Shown: positions 41,070 through 51,090 of the stretch, one piece after another | How positions within the stretch are numbered: position 1 is the first letter of the stretch | Layout of the letters: every line of letters starts with the position of its first letter | DNA from: Bdellovibrionales bacterium | GTDB taxonomy: Bacteria > Bdellovibrionota > UBA1018 > CAIMNF01 | Direction of reading: 5' to 3' | NCBI GenBank assembly: GCA_018266375.1 | Contig: JAFEAO010000011.1 | Span: 1 to 62,223, forward strand | Length of the DNA: 62,223 nucleotides | Translations under genes and position numbers: made by a program | The notes under the pieces: generated by a model | Databases searched by the model: none | The model's input: only the letters and a program-made list of their open reading frames with translations | Told to the model about the DNA's origin: nothing

Positions 41070-42476
41070 TCAATAACGGTAAGTGTTCTTCTTATAAGGA
41101 CCCGCGACGTCGACGTCGATGTACTTGGCTTGCTCTGGACGCAAAACGGTGAGTTCTGCGTTCAATTTCTTCAATTGTAAGCGAGCGACTTTCTCGTCCA
41201 AGTGTTTTGGCAACACGTGCACGCCGAGCGGGTATTTCTCAGAGTGAGAAAAGAGCTCGATTTGCGCGATCGTCTGGTTGGCAAACGATGAAGACATCAC
41301 GTAGCTTGGGTGCCCCGTACCGCAACCGAGGTTGACGAGACGGCCCTTGGCCAACAGGATAATGCGTTTGTTGTCAGGGAAGATCACATGGTCGACTTGC
41401 GGCTTGATTTCTTCCCACTTGTACTTCTCGAGAGATGCGACGTCGATTTCGTTATCGAAGTGACCGATGTTACAAACGATCGCTTGGTCTTTCATCGCCT
41501 TCATGTGGTCGTGAGTGATGACTTTGAAGTTACCGGTCGTTGTGACGAAAATATCCGCTTTGTCGGCCGCCCATTCCATCGTCACCACGCGATAGCCTTC
41601 CATCGCCGCCTGAAGGGCGCAGATCGGATCGATTTCGGTGACCCATACTTGCGCTGAGAGCGCGCGGAGGGCTTGCGCTGATCCTTTACCTACGTCGCCG
41701 TAGCCGCAAACCACCGCGACTTTACCTGCGATCATCACGTCGGTCGCGCGCTTGATGCCGTCGACGAGGGATTCACGACAACCGTAGAGGTTGTCGAATT
41801 TAGATTTGGTGACCGAGTCGTTGACGTTGATCGCCGGGAACTTGAGTTCGCCACGCTCAAACATTTTCTCCAGTCGGTGTACGCCTGTGGTGGTTTCCTC
41901 GGTCACGCCTTTGATTTTTGAGAGGCGAGTCGAGTACCAAGTTTTGTCAGTTTTCAATTTCTCGCGGATTGAAGCAAATAGAATTTTCTCTTCTTCGCTT
42001 GTTGGATTCGGGAGGGCATTGATGTCTTTCTCGGCTTTTGCCCCGAGGTGGAGGAGGAGGGTGGCGTCGCCGCCGTCGTCCAAAATCATGTTCGAGAAGC
42101 CGCCGTCTTTCCATTCAAAGATACGGTGAGTGTAATTCCAGTAATCTTCGAGAGACTCGCCCTTAACCGCGAACACCGGAGTGCCACTCGCCGCGATTGC
42201 CGCAGCCGCGTGATCTTGTGTCGAGAAGATGTTGCAAGATGCCCAGCGAACTTCGGCGCCGAGCGCCTTCAAAGTTTCGATGAGCACCGCAGTTTGGATC
42301 GTCATGTGCAATGAGCCGGTGATGCGTGCACCTTTCAGCGGTTTCTTCGCGGCGAATTCCTCGCGAATCGCCATGAGGCCCGGCATTTCGGTTTCTGCGA
42401 TTTTGATTTCTTTTTTACCCCAGTCGGCAAGACCAATATCGGCAACGACGTAGTCGTTTTTAGCGTCGATTTTCAT
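41070..42476 (-). CDS. ahcY: Adenosylhomocysteinase
   Basis: Hydrolyses S-adenosylhomocysteine to adenosine and homocysteine, relieving inhibition of methyltransferases. The protein is 468 residues, with the substrate-domain start [17 protein letters not shown], the NAD-binding [17 protein letters not shown], the motif DHAAAAIA, and the C-terminus [12 protein letters not shown]. The C-terminal Lys-Tyr that reaches the neighbouring subunit's NAD is present. It has the insertion typical of proteobacterial enzymes. The ATG has GAGGAG eight bases upstream, and an SAH riboswitch precedes it. Confidence 0.97.
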   Translation of the reverse strand: MKIDAKNDYVVADIGLADWGKKEIKIAETEMPGLMAIREEFAAKKPLKGARITGSLHMTIQTAVLIETLKALGAEVRWASCNIFSTQDHAAAAIAASGTPVFAVKGESLEDYWNYTHRIFEWKDGGFSNMILDDGGDATLLLHLGAKAEKDINALPNPTSEEEKILFASIREKLKTDKTWYSTRLSKIKGVTEETTTGVHRLEKMFERGELKFPAINVNDSVTKSKFDNLYGCRESLVDGIKRATDVMIAGKVAVVCGYGDVGKGSAQALRALSAQVWVTEIDPICALQAAMEGYRVVTMEWAADKADIFVTTTGNFKVITHDHMKAMKDQAIVCNIGHFDNEIDVASLEKYKWEEIKPQVDHVIFPDNKRIILLAKGRLVNLGCGTGHPSYVMSSSFANQTIAQIELFSHSEKYPLGVHVLPKHLDEKVARLQLKKLNAELTVLRPEQAKYIDVDVAGPYKKNTYRY

Positions 42477-42507
42477 AAAGCGGCTCCTCGGATGTATAGC
42501 GGTGACT

Positions 42508-42544
42508 TCTCACCAAGTTTTGCAGGTTGCCCTGCAGTTGGTGA
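42508..42544 (-). promoter_or_regulatory. Expression platform of the SAH riboswitch
   Basis: CTCACCAA of the riboswitch pairs perfectly with TTGGTGAG, enclosing a second stem TGCAGG-GCAA-CCTGCA. GGTGA can also pair with TCACC next to it. These exclusive pairings lie 30-60 bases before the ahcY start. There is no T-run, so control may be translational or by Rho rather than intrinsic termination. Confidence 0.55.
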
Positions 42545-42651
42545 GCGCAGTTACTCGTCCCGATTTAGCAGTGAAACTAACTGAGGGATTGAGTCCAAGC
42601 CTAGGGTAAAGCAGTATCGAAAACCGCGACCTCGCAACGCTCCTTGAACTC
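42539..42651 (-). ncRNA. S-adenosylhomocysteine (SAH) riboswitch
   Basis: The minus-strand leader of ahcY matches the SAH riboswitch pattern. P1 is a 9-bp stem GAGTTCAAG (42643-42651) with CTTGGACTC (42591-42599). The conserved AGGAGCGTTGCGA follows the first arm and CCTAGGCTTGG holds the second. GAGCG then pairs with CGCTC at 42541-42546 to make the pseudoknot. The pseudoknot end CTCACCAA can instead pair with TTGGTGAG about 20 bases downstream, which gives a plausible switch. Raised SAH would turn on ahcY. Confidence 0.82.
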
Positions 42652-42703
42652 AAGGATCAGTATAGCCTAAAACCGGCCAAAATGTAAGTCTGAATTCGGT
42701 TGC

Positions 42704-43843
42704 CTAGACACGGACGTAGATTTTATGTTTGTCCATTAAGCGTGCGATCGCATAGTAAAAGAGCACCATGCACACGGCATAGACGAGCGACCCGTTTTCA
42801 GGCGGACCGGGTACGCGCGCGCACGCTTCGCGGTAAAACCACGCGATCGGATCCGCGGGCCCGAATAAGCGGCATACACGTGGGAAGAATCCGCTCAGGA
42901 CGAAGATAAAGAGCGGGTTGCGACCAAAGGCTTCAAAAAACGGCGCATACCGGTTCTGGCAATCGGGACGACGGCGACCGAGAGCCATCACCGCAAGAAG
43001 CGCAAATATAGCCCAGCCCGAAGTCACGAGTGTGTACGAACTCGTCCATATCTTTTTGTTGATCGGTTGGAACGCCGACCACAAATATCCGGCGGCCAAG
43101 AGCGCGATGCCCGACATCACCACGGTCTTGCGATGTTCAGGTCGGTCTTTGATCGAGCGACCGACCCAATAACCGATCAGCACTTGCGCGACCGTTGCGA
43201 TTGAACTCATGAGTCCTTCCGGATCGAAAGGGACGCCTTCGCCTTGATAGAGGTGCTCACTCCCGAAAATGATCCGGTCAATCGGGGTGCCGAAATAGCC
43301 CTCCATGCTCCATGGATCCGGCGCGTGGCCGAAAATACCGAAGCCGAGCGCGAGTCCGCAGCTCAATACCAATATCGCAAAAGCCCAAATCAGCACCTGC
43401 CTTGGCCAGCGGTAAATGATGGCCGCCGCAAAACCGTAGGCAATGGCAATCCGTTGAAGGACGCCCATCACGCGCACTCCGACGAGTTTTCCGTTGCCGT
43501 CGATCCAGGTCCAAGTCTTTAAAATAATTTCGTCGCCCGCATCATGATGAATGCGCACGAGAAAAGGACTCCAGTTGAGCAAAAACCCGATCCCGAAAAT
43601 CCACAATGTTCGCTTGAGAATCTTCTCGGGCGTCAACGAGACGAACGCGATCGCATTCCCCACGGCAAAAAGAAAGAAGGGGAACACGAGATCCGTGAGC
43701 GTATAACCGTGCCAGGGTGCATGCTCAAAAGGCGCGTAGATGTGCTCCCAAGTACCGGGATTATTGACCAGGATCATGAGGGCGACGGTCAAACCTCTGA
43801 AAATATCAAGGGCACGAACGCGTGTTGAGCCGAGCGGCTTCAT
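42704..43843 (-). CDS. HGSNAT/DUF5009-like membrane acyltransferase
   Basis: A 379-residue membrane protein with about ten helices. The N-terminal signature RVRALDIFRGLTVALMILVN followed by PWHGYTLTDLVFPFFLFAVG is that of the COG4299 family related to heparan-alpha-glucosaminide N-acetyltransferase; the conserved His in PWHG is present. Bacterial members are thought to move acetyl groups across the inner membrane onto sugars. Minus strand, downstream of the peptidase gene with a 37-base gap. Confidence 0.85.
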   Translation of the reverse strand: MKPLGSTRVRALDIFRGLTVALMILVNNPGTWEHIYAPFEHAPWHGYTLTDLVFPFFLFAVGNAIAFVSLTPEKILKRTLWIFGIGFLLNWSPFLVRIHHDAGDEIILKTWTWIDGNGKLVGVRVMGVLQRIAIAYGFAAAIIYRWPRQVLIWAFAILVLSCGLALGFGIFGHAPDPWSMEGYFGTPIDRIIFGSEHLYQGEGVPFDPEGLMSSIATVAQVLIGYWVGRSIKDRPEHRKTVVMSGIALLAAGYLWSAFQPINKKIWTSSYTLVTSGWAIFALLAVMALGRRRPDCQNRYAPFFEAFGRNPLFIFVLSGFFPRVCRLFGPADPIAWFYREACARVPGPPENGSLVYAVCMVLFYYAIARLMDKHKIYVRV

Positions 43844-43880
43844 TTATCGGGTGTCTTCATCTATAGGTTTACAGGTGAGT

Positions 43881-44825
43881 TCAAGGAACGAGCGTCGTCC
43901 CGATCGCCATCATCTGGTTGCGAACACTCGCTGCGCTTGCCGTGTAAAAGTAACCAGGATAGCTGTCCTTGATCATGAACTCAGTAGCGTCGCCTTTGGC
44001 GTCGAATTTTGCGCCGTAAATCAGGACCACGTGACCGGTGTTCGCGAACGTCACGGGAATTCCTTTTTTCAGAGACTCGGTGATCTTGGCCATCATCAGA
44101 TCTTTCGAGATAAAGTAAGCTTGGCTCTCAGAACGGGCATCTGGATCCGGGTGATCCGCCCAGCCTGCAGCATGGTCTCCGTCGATCGCGGCATATTCCA
44201 TCCATTGTTCGCTGTTGAGGACGCTTGCGGCCATTTCTTTCGGGTCGATTTTACCGCGAAGGAAAGTCGCCCGTTCCGGAAGAACTGGATAGATTTTAAG
44301 AATCTCGGCAGTCAAGGTTTTTTCCTGCTCGGCTTGAACGGTTTGGGCAAACACGGCTTTCTTTACGCGTGGGTAGTATTGCTCGCCGTTGGAGAAAATG
44401 TCTTTGTAATCGTCGTAGGCATATAATCCGCTTTTCACGATCAGGTTATAAGCGTCGACCACGTCACCGCGCTCAGACAAGTAGTCTTCGCCGTGCTGAA
44501 TTTTGCGCAAGAAGCGATCTTGCATCGTGAGGTATTGCATGACCCCACGAGACAGCTCGAGCTTATCGGAGGGGTGATTGACCATGTAGCGAGTTTCAAG
44601 CGCGTTAAAGAATGCGTAGGTCCAACAGAGTTGCGTTCCGAGCTGGGCAAAACCACGGCTGACCGGAAGCTCGATTGAAGTTGTCGGAGCCTGGAAGAAG
44701 GCCAGTTCAAAGGGCGTAGGTTTGACAGCGATTGCTGCGCGAAGGCGAGCGGCATCCGTTTGGTCGGCCAAGACCGGGGTAGACAATAACAGGAGTGAAA
44801 GAATCAGGTGGGCATGCAGCTTCAT
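43881..44825 (-). CDS. Papain-like (C1-type) cysteine peptidase, secreted
   Basis: A 314-residue exported protein. The signal peptide is LHAHLILSLLLLSTPVLA from the ATG at 44825. The catalytic Gln and Cys are in LGTQLCWTYAFFNALE; the His in NTGHVVLIYGAKF; and the third polar residue is in MIKDSYPG, where Asp replaces the usual Asn. This order matches bleomycin-hydrolase-like C1B peptidases. Asp in place of Asn may lower activity. Probably acts in the periplasm or outside the cell. Confidence 0.75.
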   Translation of the reverse strand: MKLHAHLILSLLLLSTPVLADQTDAARLRAAIAVKPTPFELAFFQAPTTSIELPVSRGFAQLGTQLCWTYAFFNALETRYMVNHPSDKLELSRGVMQYLTMQDRFLRKIQHGEDYLSERGDVVDAYNLIVKSGLYAYDDYKDIFSNGEQYYPRVKKAVFAQTVQAEQEKTLTAEILKIYPVLPERATFLRGKIDPKEMAASVLNSEQWMEYAAIDGDHAAGWADHPDPDARSESQAYFISKDLMMAKITESLKKGIPVTFANTGHVVLIYGAKFDAKGDATEFMIKDSYPGYFYTASAASVRNQMMAIGTTLVP

Positions 44826-44903
44826 AACTAGAAATTTGAATGAGGACAAGGGGGGTGTCAAGAAACACTTTACTGTTTTAAAAATCGCACTTACCCTTGG
44901 GTT

Positions 44904-45275
44904 ATGAACAAAAACTTTGCTGCTTTGATCGCTGTTTTTTCAACGCTGTCCTTTTCAACTTCTTTCGTTGCATCCGCTCAGGAAGGCGAGTCCGTCCCTC
45001 CTGCACCAGCGGCTGAGCAGCCAGTTTCTGAGGCAGACGCCCCAGGCCAGGTCGCTAACGAAGCTCCTCCGCCAGCTCCGGAGCAACCTGCCGCTCCTGC
45101 ATATCATGCTCCAGAGCGCCATGCGGCTCCACTCTCGCACCACGCAGGCAAAGCCAAGAAAGCAGCGCACGCCGCTAAGAAAGCCAAAAAAGCCGCTTCT
45201 AAAAAAGCGGGCAAGAATGCCAAAAAAGGCAAGAAGCCCGGCGTGAAGAAAAAGAAAAAACGCAACAACGCTTAG
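44904..45275 (+). CDS. Secreted Lys/Ala-rich protein
   Basis: A 123-residue protein with a signal peptide ending ASA (about 25). The mature part has an acidic Pro/Ala/Glu segment, a His-containing middle and a C-terminus with histone-H1-like Lys/Ala repeats (KAKKAAHAAKKAKKAASKKA). The charge split suggests binding of acidic polymers such as DNA, LPS or peptidoglycan. No specific family. The C-terminal frame overlaps the convergent PLD gene by four bases. Confidence 0.65.
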   Translation: MNKNFAALIAVFSTLSFSTSFVASAQEGESVPPAPAAEQPVSEADAPGQVANEAPPPAPEQPAAPAYHAPERHAAPLSHHAGKAKKAAHAAKKAKKAASKKAGKNAKKGKKPGVKKKKKRNNA

Positions 45276-45850
45276 TCTTCTTTCGCGCGGAGCTTCTTTG
45301 CTTCTTTCCAGATTTGATCGAAGCGTTGGATATAGCGAGATACAATCGCCGGCGTGTCCAAGTAGACTTGATTTTCATTGTTTTTGAAAGCAGCCCCGTT
45401 CGTGTAGTTAAACGATCCGGTCTCAAGCCGCGCGCCATCGACGATGGTAAATTTGTTGTGCATGATTCCGCGCTGGCGGCCGATGCGGATGTCGACGCCG
45501 CCCTTGCGCAAGGTGCTCACGAGTGAGTGGTCCGACTTCGCTTGGCGATCGTCGACGACAACGCGAACTTTTACGGTTTTTGATTTCACTAAAATTTGAT
45601 GAGCCACTTGATCGAGGTTGAGATCGAAAATCGCGACGTCCAAAGTTTTGGTCGCAGACTCGATAAACTTCGAGAGCTTGATGTCGCACGGTTCTATCGG
45701 CGCGAAGCAGACTTCGTTCGGTTTTGGCGCCACCACCGGCGCCGGGTCGACGACCACCTTCGGAGTTTTCGGTTTTCTGGGTCTCCGTGCCTCGGAGCCC
45801 AGCGGAGTAAACAGCAAGGAAGTCGCTAGGAGCAGGGTGATGATTCGCAC
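45272..45850 (-). CDS. Phospholipase D-family nuclease-like protein, exported
   Basis: Has a single HKD motif HNKFTIVDGARLETGSFNYT, so it resembles the Nuc/BfiI-type endonucleases that dimerise to build the active site. KTLDVAIFDLNLDQVAHQIL is the family-typical first strand and helix. I chose the GTG at 45850, which starts a signal peptide RIITLLLATSLLFTPLGSEA; the frame can begin at 45955. About 192 residues. Exported nuclease activity could serve in prey DNA breakdown, which is inference. Confidence 0.82.
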   Translation of the reverse strand: MRIITLLLATSLLFTPLGSEARRPRKPKTPKVVVDPAPVVAPKPNEVCFAPIEPCDIKLSKFIESATKTLDVAIFDLNLDQVAHQILVKSKTVKVRVVVDDRQAKSDHSLVSTLRKGGVDIRIGRQRGIMHNKFTIVDGARLETGSFNYTNGAAFKNNENQVYLDTPAIVSRYIQRFDQIWKEAKKLRAKED

Positions 45851-46075
45851 GCGCCTAGGATACACGTCACTTTGTGAATCTGTGGTGAAATTTATGTAAA
45901 AAAGAATGCATAAAGTACACCACGCACCATGTAAAGATGAGCTCGATAACCTCATAGAACGATGCGGTATTTGGTGTGACGCATTATTGTTGACATATCG
46001 GGAATGATTGCGCTTTTTGTCGAATGATCAGGACTTCTTTGCAATTATTGCGCACCGGTACTACACCCTGCATTC

Positions 46076-47425
46076 GTGAAGAGCGTATTTTTTATTCTCA
46101 GTTTCGTTTTGGTTGTAACAGCTGCAAACGCCGACAAGTGGGATGGCAACAACAATCCCGCAAACATGGGCAAAGACTACAAGTACGACTTCGACAATCT
46201 TCCGCTCACCGGATCCGTCACCGACAATCATATGCCTTGGTCGGACAACTATTGGGAATCGGATTGGGCCGGTATCAGCTTGCGCTGGAACACCTATACC
46301 GCCGAACAACTCGATCCGGATCAAATCGCTTTCCTCGATAAATATTCAACCTTCTCGTACACACCGCCGACCAAAGACCAAGTTTTGAAAATGGCCAAGG
46401 AAGATCTAAAAAAGCTCTCGCCAGCCGAGAAGTACGATCTTTTGATGGGTCGCTATGATTTCCCGACGGTAAAATCCGAGCGCGCACGCACCGACCCGGG
46501 CATGAAAGACTGGCAGGGGCTTTGTCACGGTTGGGTTCCGGCCTCGATCAACTATTCGGAGCCGCTTCCGATTGAAGCTGCAAACGCCGACGGCGTGGTC
46601 GTTCCTTTCGGATCCTCGGACATCAAAGGGCTCTTGTCTTATTACTACGGCGTTCCCGCCTATGATTACGCTCGCGGTAACCGCATCTTGATCCGTAAGG
46701 GCACTCAGTTTTTGGGGCTCGACATCGTCGACGCGTTTGACCCGCGCAACTGGGTACCGATCCCGGCCGACACCAACGTGTGGCACAACGGCTACGGCAC
46801 GCCAGTCGCGTCGATGCCGGACAGCGCCCAGTGCGACGACTCGGGCTTCGCTGCCAGATTCGGAGGCACCAAAGACAAATGTATCGATACGTTTGTGTTC
46901 GGCGCGCAAGTCGACGCGCTCAATCTCGTCGGGCAGGTGGGCATTCGCCCCACTAAAGACGAAGACGCGCTCTTTGGCGGCACGAAAGGGATCAAGGATC
47001 CGAACGCCGGCGCTTTCCACGTTGTCATGGCAAACCAGCTTGGCCTCATGAATCGCGCATTCGCAGGCAACATCAATAAAAAGATCAAAAACGCGGAAGT
47101 TTGGAACCAGCCGATCGTGGGTTACGCCACGCAGGTGCTCTCGGATCGCCGCAACCGCCGTGGTGGGAAAGTGGAAGTCGAAACGACTTTGAGATACGTG
47201 ACGGAAATCCCACAAACCTGGGATCCGGTCGTCGGCACCCCGAAGCAACGCTTTGATCAATACACGTTCCGCTATACGGTCGAGCTCGACACCGATGGCA
47301 ATATCGTCGGCGGCGAATGGAATGACCGTAAAAAGCACCCGAGCTTCATCTGGAAGCACGACAAGCTCGTGATCAAGGGCTACATGAGCAAGCTCAATGA
47401 GATCTACCATCCGCGTTTTCAATAA
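46076..47425 (+). CDS. Transglutaminase-elicitor-like secreted protein
   Basis: A 449-residue exported protein from a GTG start, signal peptide ending ANA (about 18). It matches the oomycete transglutaminase elicitor (M81/PF16683) pattern: catalytic Cys in WQGLCHGWVPAS (about residue 149), His in NAGAFHVVMANQLGL, and GGEWNDRKKHPSFIWKH near the C-terminus. It could crosslink or deamidate Gln side chains outside the cell. The start lacks an obvious ribosome binding site. Confidence 0.82.
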   Translation: MKSVFFILSFVLVVTAANADKWDGNNNPANMGKDYKYDFDNLPLTGSVTDNHMPWSDNYWESDWAGISLRWNTYTAEQLDPDQIAFLDKYSTFSYTPPTKDQVLKMAKEDLKKLSPAEKYDLLMGRYDFPTVKSERARTDPGMKDWQGLCHGWVPASINYSEPLPIEAANADGVVVPFGSSDIKGLLSYYYGVPAYDYARGNRILIRKGTQFLGLDIVDAFDPRNWVPIPADTNVWHNGYGTPVASMPDSAQCDDSGFAARFGGTKDKCIDTFVFGAQVDALNLVGQVGIRPTKDEDALFGGTKGIKDPNAGAFHVVMANQLGLMNRAFAGNINKKIKNAEVWNQPIVGYATQVLSDRRNRRGGKVEVETTLRYVTEIPQTWDPVVGTPKQRFDQYTFRYTVELDTDGNIVGGEWNDRKKHPSFIWKHDKLVIKGYMSKLNEIYHPRFQ

Positions 47426-47470
47426 AATGACGCCGGCAAAACTTGCCTCAACGAACTTTTTCGAACCTGG

Positions 47471-47500
47471 TTTACAGCCGTATGATTATATAGATAATAT
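47471..47500 (+). promoter_or_regulatory. Putative sigma-70 promoter of the HD-GYP-like gene
   Basis: TTTACA (47471-47476), an 18-base spacer and TAATAT (47495-47500). The ATG follows only 7 bases later and there is no ribosome binding site, so the transcript would be leaderless or nearly so. Confidence 0.4.
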
Positions 47501-47507
47501 ATAAAAT

Positions 47508-48824
47508 ATGCTGCAACCTCTCATTGTAAATTCTAACGTCGAGTTCGCAAGCCGGATGCAAACCGAGTCGAACTCCAAAGCTCTCGTCACCACATCTTAT
47601 ATTCAAGGTCTTCGTTGGCTCAGCGATCCTTCAATTCCAATTTCCGGAATCTATTTGAATCCGAACGATTCCAGCTACAGCGCGATCCGCTTTTTGGCGA
47701 TTGCTTTGCTTCAGCGCCCGGCTACTCCGACTTTTATCCTCGACGAAGAAGGGGGTATGACCCAGCAAAACTTCGACTGTCTTTCGGACAAGTTTAAAAT
47801 TCAAAAAACCTTCAAGGGCGAAACCCATTTTCAAGACCTCGTGCAAGGCTTACAAATGCAAGTCCCGCAGGAGCTTGAAAGTTTGAACATCCGCCCGAAC
47901 GTGCAAAGCGGTTACGCCGGCTACATCGCCGTTCCGGTCGTCGACTTCATTCACTCCAGAAATTACCCGTTCAACGTCTTCGTCGAAGACGAAAAGAAAG
48001 AACTCCGTTTCTTCGCGATGGAAGGCAGCGAGGTCGATCTCGACTATCTGACTTTTTTGGCCAAGAAAACGTCTTGTTTGTTCGTGGAAGAAACCAGCAT
48101 TCAGACCCGTAAGGAATCGTTCCAGCTCGTGGAGCAGGCTTACTTGGATCCGGATTATCTTTCGCCGTCGTGGAGGAGCGCCGAGACGCTTTTCCGTACG
48201 AAGGCTTTGCTGACCGAGCTTCAAAAGAACGGCGTGTCCGAAGATATCCTGACGACGACTTACACCACGATCGAAAACTTGTTCCAACTCGTGGGTCAGC
48301 TCTCGAAAGACGCATACTTGCGTAAGTTCGTCGATCAGGCCAAGCAATGCGACCGTACGGTCGCATGCGCGACTTTTTCGACATTGATGTGTAAGAAGCT
48401 CAAGTTTGAATCATCGTCGGTGGCTGAAAGCTTGGGCCTCGCGAGCTTTTTCCAGGACGTATCGCTCTACAATTCTCCATTCGGGAACTTGGCGGCGATC
48501 CATCCGGAAGATTTGTCTCAGAATGCCGAGCTCTATTATTTTAACCACCCCGATTTGAGCGCGCGGATGGTGGGTAAAGCGACGAGCGTCCCTGAAGTGA
48601 CTCGTCAGATCATTCGACAGCATCACGAGCGCCCGGATCACACCGGATTCCCGCACAAAGTGGGTCATCCGCAGTTGCAGCCGTTGGCTGAGATTTTGAG
48701 CCTCATTAACTCTTATCTCGACTATCGCGGACCGGCGGACGGTATCGAAGCCGCCGTCTTTAGTCACTACTCAGGCACGATCGCAACCGCGTTTAAAGAA
48801 TTGCTGGTTGCTCTCGGAAAGTAG
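47508..48824 (+). CDS. Degenerate HD-GYP-domain protein
   Basis: A 438-residue cytoplasmic protein. The N-terminal region (about 1-110) has a receiver-like fold without an obvious phospho-Asp. The C-terminal 170 residues look like an HD-GYP domain: QIIRQHHERPDHTGFPHKVG matches HHExxDGxGYP but with DHTGFP, and the HD metal pair is replaced (FFQDVSLYNS). It should not hydrolyse cyclic di-GMP and may be a binding or scaffolding protein. Similar degenerate HD-GYPs are known in Bdellovibrio. Confidence 0.75.
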   Translation: MLQPLIVNSNVEFASRMQTESNSKALVTTSYIQGLRWLSDPSIPISGIYLNPNDSSYSAIRFLAIALLQRPATPTFILDEEGGMTQQNFDCLSDKFKIQKTFKGETHFQDLVQGLQMQVPQELESLNIRPNVQSGYAGYIAVPVVDFIHSRNYPFNVFVEDEKKELRFFAMEGSEVDLDYLTFLAKKTSCLFVEETSIQTRKESFQLVEQAYLDPDYLSPSWRSAETLFRTKALLTELQKNGVSEDILTTTYTTIENLFQLVGQLSKDAYLRKFVDQAKQCDRTVACATFSTLMCKKLKFESSSVAESLGLASFFQDVSLYNSPFGNLAAIHPEDLSQNAELYYFNHPDLSARMVGKATSVPEVTRQIIRQHHERPDHTGFPHKVGHPQLQPLAEILSLINSYLDYRGPADGIEAAVFSHYSGTIATAFKELLVALGK

Positions 48825-48864
48825 CTGGATTGAAGTAGATTTCGCCGCGAGCCGCTAAAGAAAC

Positions 48865-51090
48865 CTATTCAAACTTCACTTTTCTCAACCGCAGTGCATT
48901 TCCGATGACCGAGACGGAGCTCAAGCTCATCGCTGCGCTCGCAAACATCGGACTGAGCAGAATTCCGAAAAACGGGTAAAGCACTCCCGCAGCGACTGGA
49001 ACACCAAGAGCGTTATAGACGAAAGCAAAAAACAAATTCTGCTTGATGTTAGCGATCGTCGCCTGACTGAGTTCGTAGGCGCGAACAATTCCTCGGAGAT
49101 CTCCTTTAACCAAGGTTACCCCTGCGCTTTTCATCGCGACATCTGTTCCAGTTCCCATCGCAATCCCGACATTTGCCTGGGCCAATGCCGGCGCATCATT
49201 GATTCCATCGCCAGCCATGGCCACGATTTCGCCTTTTGCTTGATACTCTTTGATCAAATCGGTTTTCTTTTGAGGAAGCACCCCGGAGATGACGTCGGAT
49301 ACGCCGATTTTCCGTGCGATCACGCGGGCTGTAGCTTCGTGGTCGCCGGTAGCCATCACTATCCTGATACCGAGTTTTTTTAAGGCTTTGATCGCTTCGA
49401 TCGTCGACTCTTTGATGGGGTCAGAAACGCCGAGAATGCCGCTTAGTTTTCCATCTATCGAAACAAACATCGCGGTTTCTCCCCGAGAGCGCATTTTCTC
49501 AGCGAGTAGGACGCCTCTATCGATGGATATGTTGAGACTTTCCATTAAAGCCGCATTACCAATCGCGACTTGTTGAGAGCCGACCCGAGCTTGAGCACCC
49601 TTGCCTGTAATCGACTCGAATCCGTCCGAATCGGAAGACTGAACCCCTCGTTCTTTGGAGCCAGCGACAATGGCCGCGGCAAGAGGGTGCTCACTATGAG
49701 CTTCAAGCGACGCAGCGGCTTGAAGCAACTCCTTTTCGGCCACTCCTTCCATGGGTTCGACGCTGACGAGCACGGGCTTTCCGACGGTCAACGTGCCCGT
49801 TTTGTCGACGACGAGCGTATTTACCTTTTTCATCAGCTCGATCGCTTCAGCATCTTTAAAGAGAACCCCCATTCCAGCTCCCCGACCTGTGGCCACCATG
49901 ATGGACATGGGTGTTGCCAAGCCCAGTGCGCAGGGACAAGCGATAATCAGCACGGCTACGGCATTGACCACCGCAAAGGCGAGCCTAGGCTCAGGTCCAA
50001 ATAATCCCCATGCTAACGATGCAATTACGGCGATCAAAACCACGGCTGGAACGAAATAAAGAGACACACGGTCCACTAAACGCTGTATAGGGGCTCGGGA
50101 GCGCTGCGCCTCAGACACAAGCTGTACGATTTGGGCTAAAAGAGTGTCTTTCCCAACTTTTTCTGCGCGAATTATGAGCGAGCCGGTTCCGTTGATCGTA
50201 GCCCCGATTACTTTGTCGTTTGCGCCTTTGGTCACGGGAATTGGCTCGCCAGTCACCATGGATTCATCGATGTGACTCTCGCCCGAGAGGACCATTCCAT
50301 CTACTGGAATCTTCTCTCCGGGACGAACTCGGAGTCGGTCGCCTACCTGAATTTCAGAAATGGAAACTTCTTCTTCAGTCCCGTCGGATTTTAGTCGCCG
50401 GGCAATTTTGGGTGCGAGACCGAGCAGCGATTTAATCGCGGCACTGGTTTGTCCTCGCGCTTTCAACTCAAGCACTTGTCCAAACAAAACCAAAGCGATA
50501 ATCACGCCTGCCGCTTCGAAGTAAAGACCGACTTCGCCTGTGCTTGGGTCACGAAAAGAGCTCGGGAAAAAATGCGGGAAAAAAAGCGCGATTAAGCTGT
50601 AGAGGTACGCCACGCCTGTTCCAAGTCCGATCAAGGTAAACATGTTCGGACTTTTGTTTTTAAGAGACTGCCAAAAGCGCTGAAAAAACGGATAACCTCC
50701 CCAGATCACGATAGGCGTGGAAAGAGCAAGCTCAAAATATTTTGCCCATCCGCTTCCGTGCAGGGTCATGCTTAGCACCAGAAGAGGTACTCCTAAAGCG
50801 GCGCTTACCGAAAAACGCCGCTTCATGTCCCGATATTCAGAATCATCAGCAGGATCGTCCAGCGAAATCTCAAGCGGTTCCAGTGCCATTCCACAGAGCG
50901 GACAGCTGCCCGGCCCTTTTTGACGGACTTCGGGGTGCATTGGGCAGGTGTAAGTCGCATCTTGTGTATTTGAGTCCCGCTCCGATTTCTTAAGACGGGG
51001 GTTTCTTTCCATTTGCCCAGCTTCCGGTGCCGTTTTTTGATGACAGCAATCATGTCCGTTTTTATCTTGCCAATGTGGGTGGTCTTTCAT
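48865..51090 (-). CDS. copA: Copper-translocating P1B-type ATPase
   Basis: A 741-residue inner-membrane copper exporter. The N-terminus is His/Cys-rich and holds a heavy-metal-binding domain ([20 protein letters not shown], 48-67) instead of the usual ferredoxin-like domain. Eight membrane helices are predicted. The CPC motif [12 protein letters not shown] is at about 384, the phosphorylated Asp in DKTGTL at about 426, and [11 protein letters not shown] at about 640. It overlaps the CsoR gene by four bases (ATGA), so both respond to copper together. Confidence 0.96.
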   Translation of the reverse strand: MKDHPHWQDKNGHDCCHQKTAPEAGQMERNPRLKKSERDSNTQDATYTCPMHPEVRQKGPGSCPLCGMALEPLEISLDDPADDSEYRDMKRRFSVSAALGVPLLVLSMTLHGSGWAKYFELALSTPIVIWGGYPFFQRFWQSLKNKSPNMFTLIGLGTGVAYLYSLIALFFPHFFPSSFRDPSTGEVGLYFEAAGVIIALVLFGQVLELKARGQTSAAIKSLLGLAPKIARRLKSDGTEEEVSISEIQVGDRLRVRPGEKIPVDGMVLSGESHIDESMVTGEPIPVTKGANDKVIGATINGTGSLIIRAEKVGKDTLLAQIVQLVSEAQRSRAPIQRLVDRVSLYFVPAVVLIAVIASLAWGLFGPEPRLAFAVVNAVAVLIIACPCALGLATPMSIMVATGRGAGMGVLFKDAEAIELMKKVNTLVVDKTGTLTVGKPVLVSVEPMEGVAEKELLQAAASLEAHSEHPLAAAIVAGSKERGVQSSDSDGFESITGKGAQARVGSQQVAIGNAALMESLNISIDRGVLLAEKMRSRGETAMFVSIDGKLSGILGVSDPIKESTIEAIKALKKLGIRIVMATGDHEATARVIARKIGVSDVISGVLPQKKTDLIKEYQAKGEIVAMAGDGINDAPALAQANVGIAMGTGTDVAMKSAGVTLVKGDLRGIVRAYELSQATIANIKQNLFFAFVYNALGVPVAAGVLYPFFGILLSPMFASAAMSLSSVSVIGNALRLRKVKFE

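Noticed and set aside
46406..47422. 338-codon frame opposite the transglutaminase-like gene
   Set aside because: Antisense shadow; the plus-strand protein has a signal peptide and catalytic motifs.
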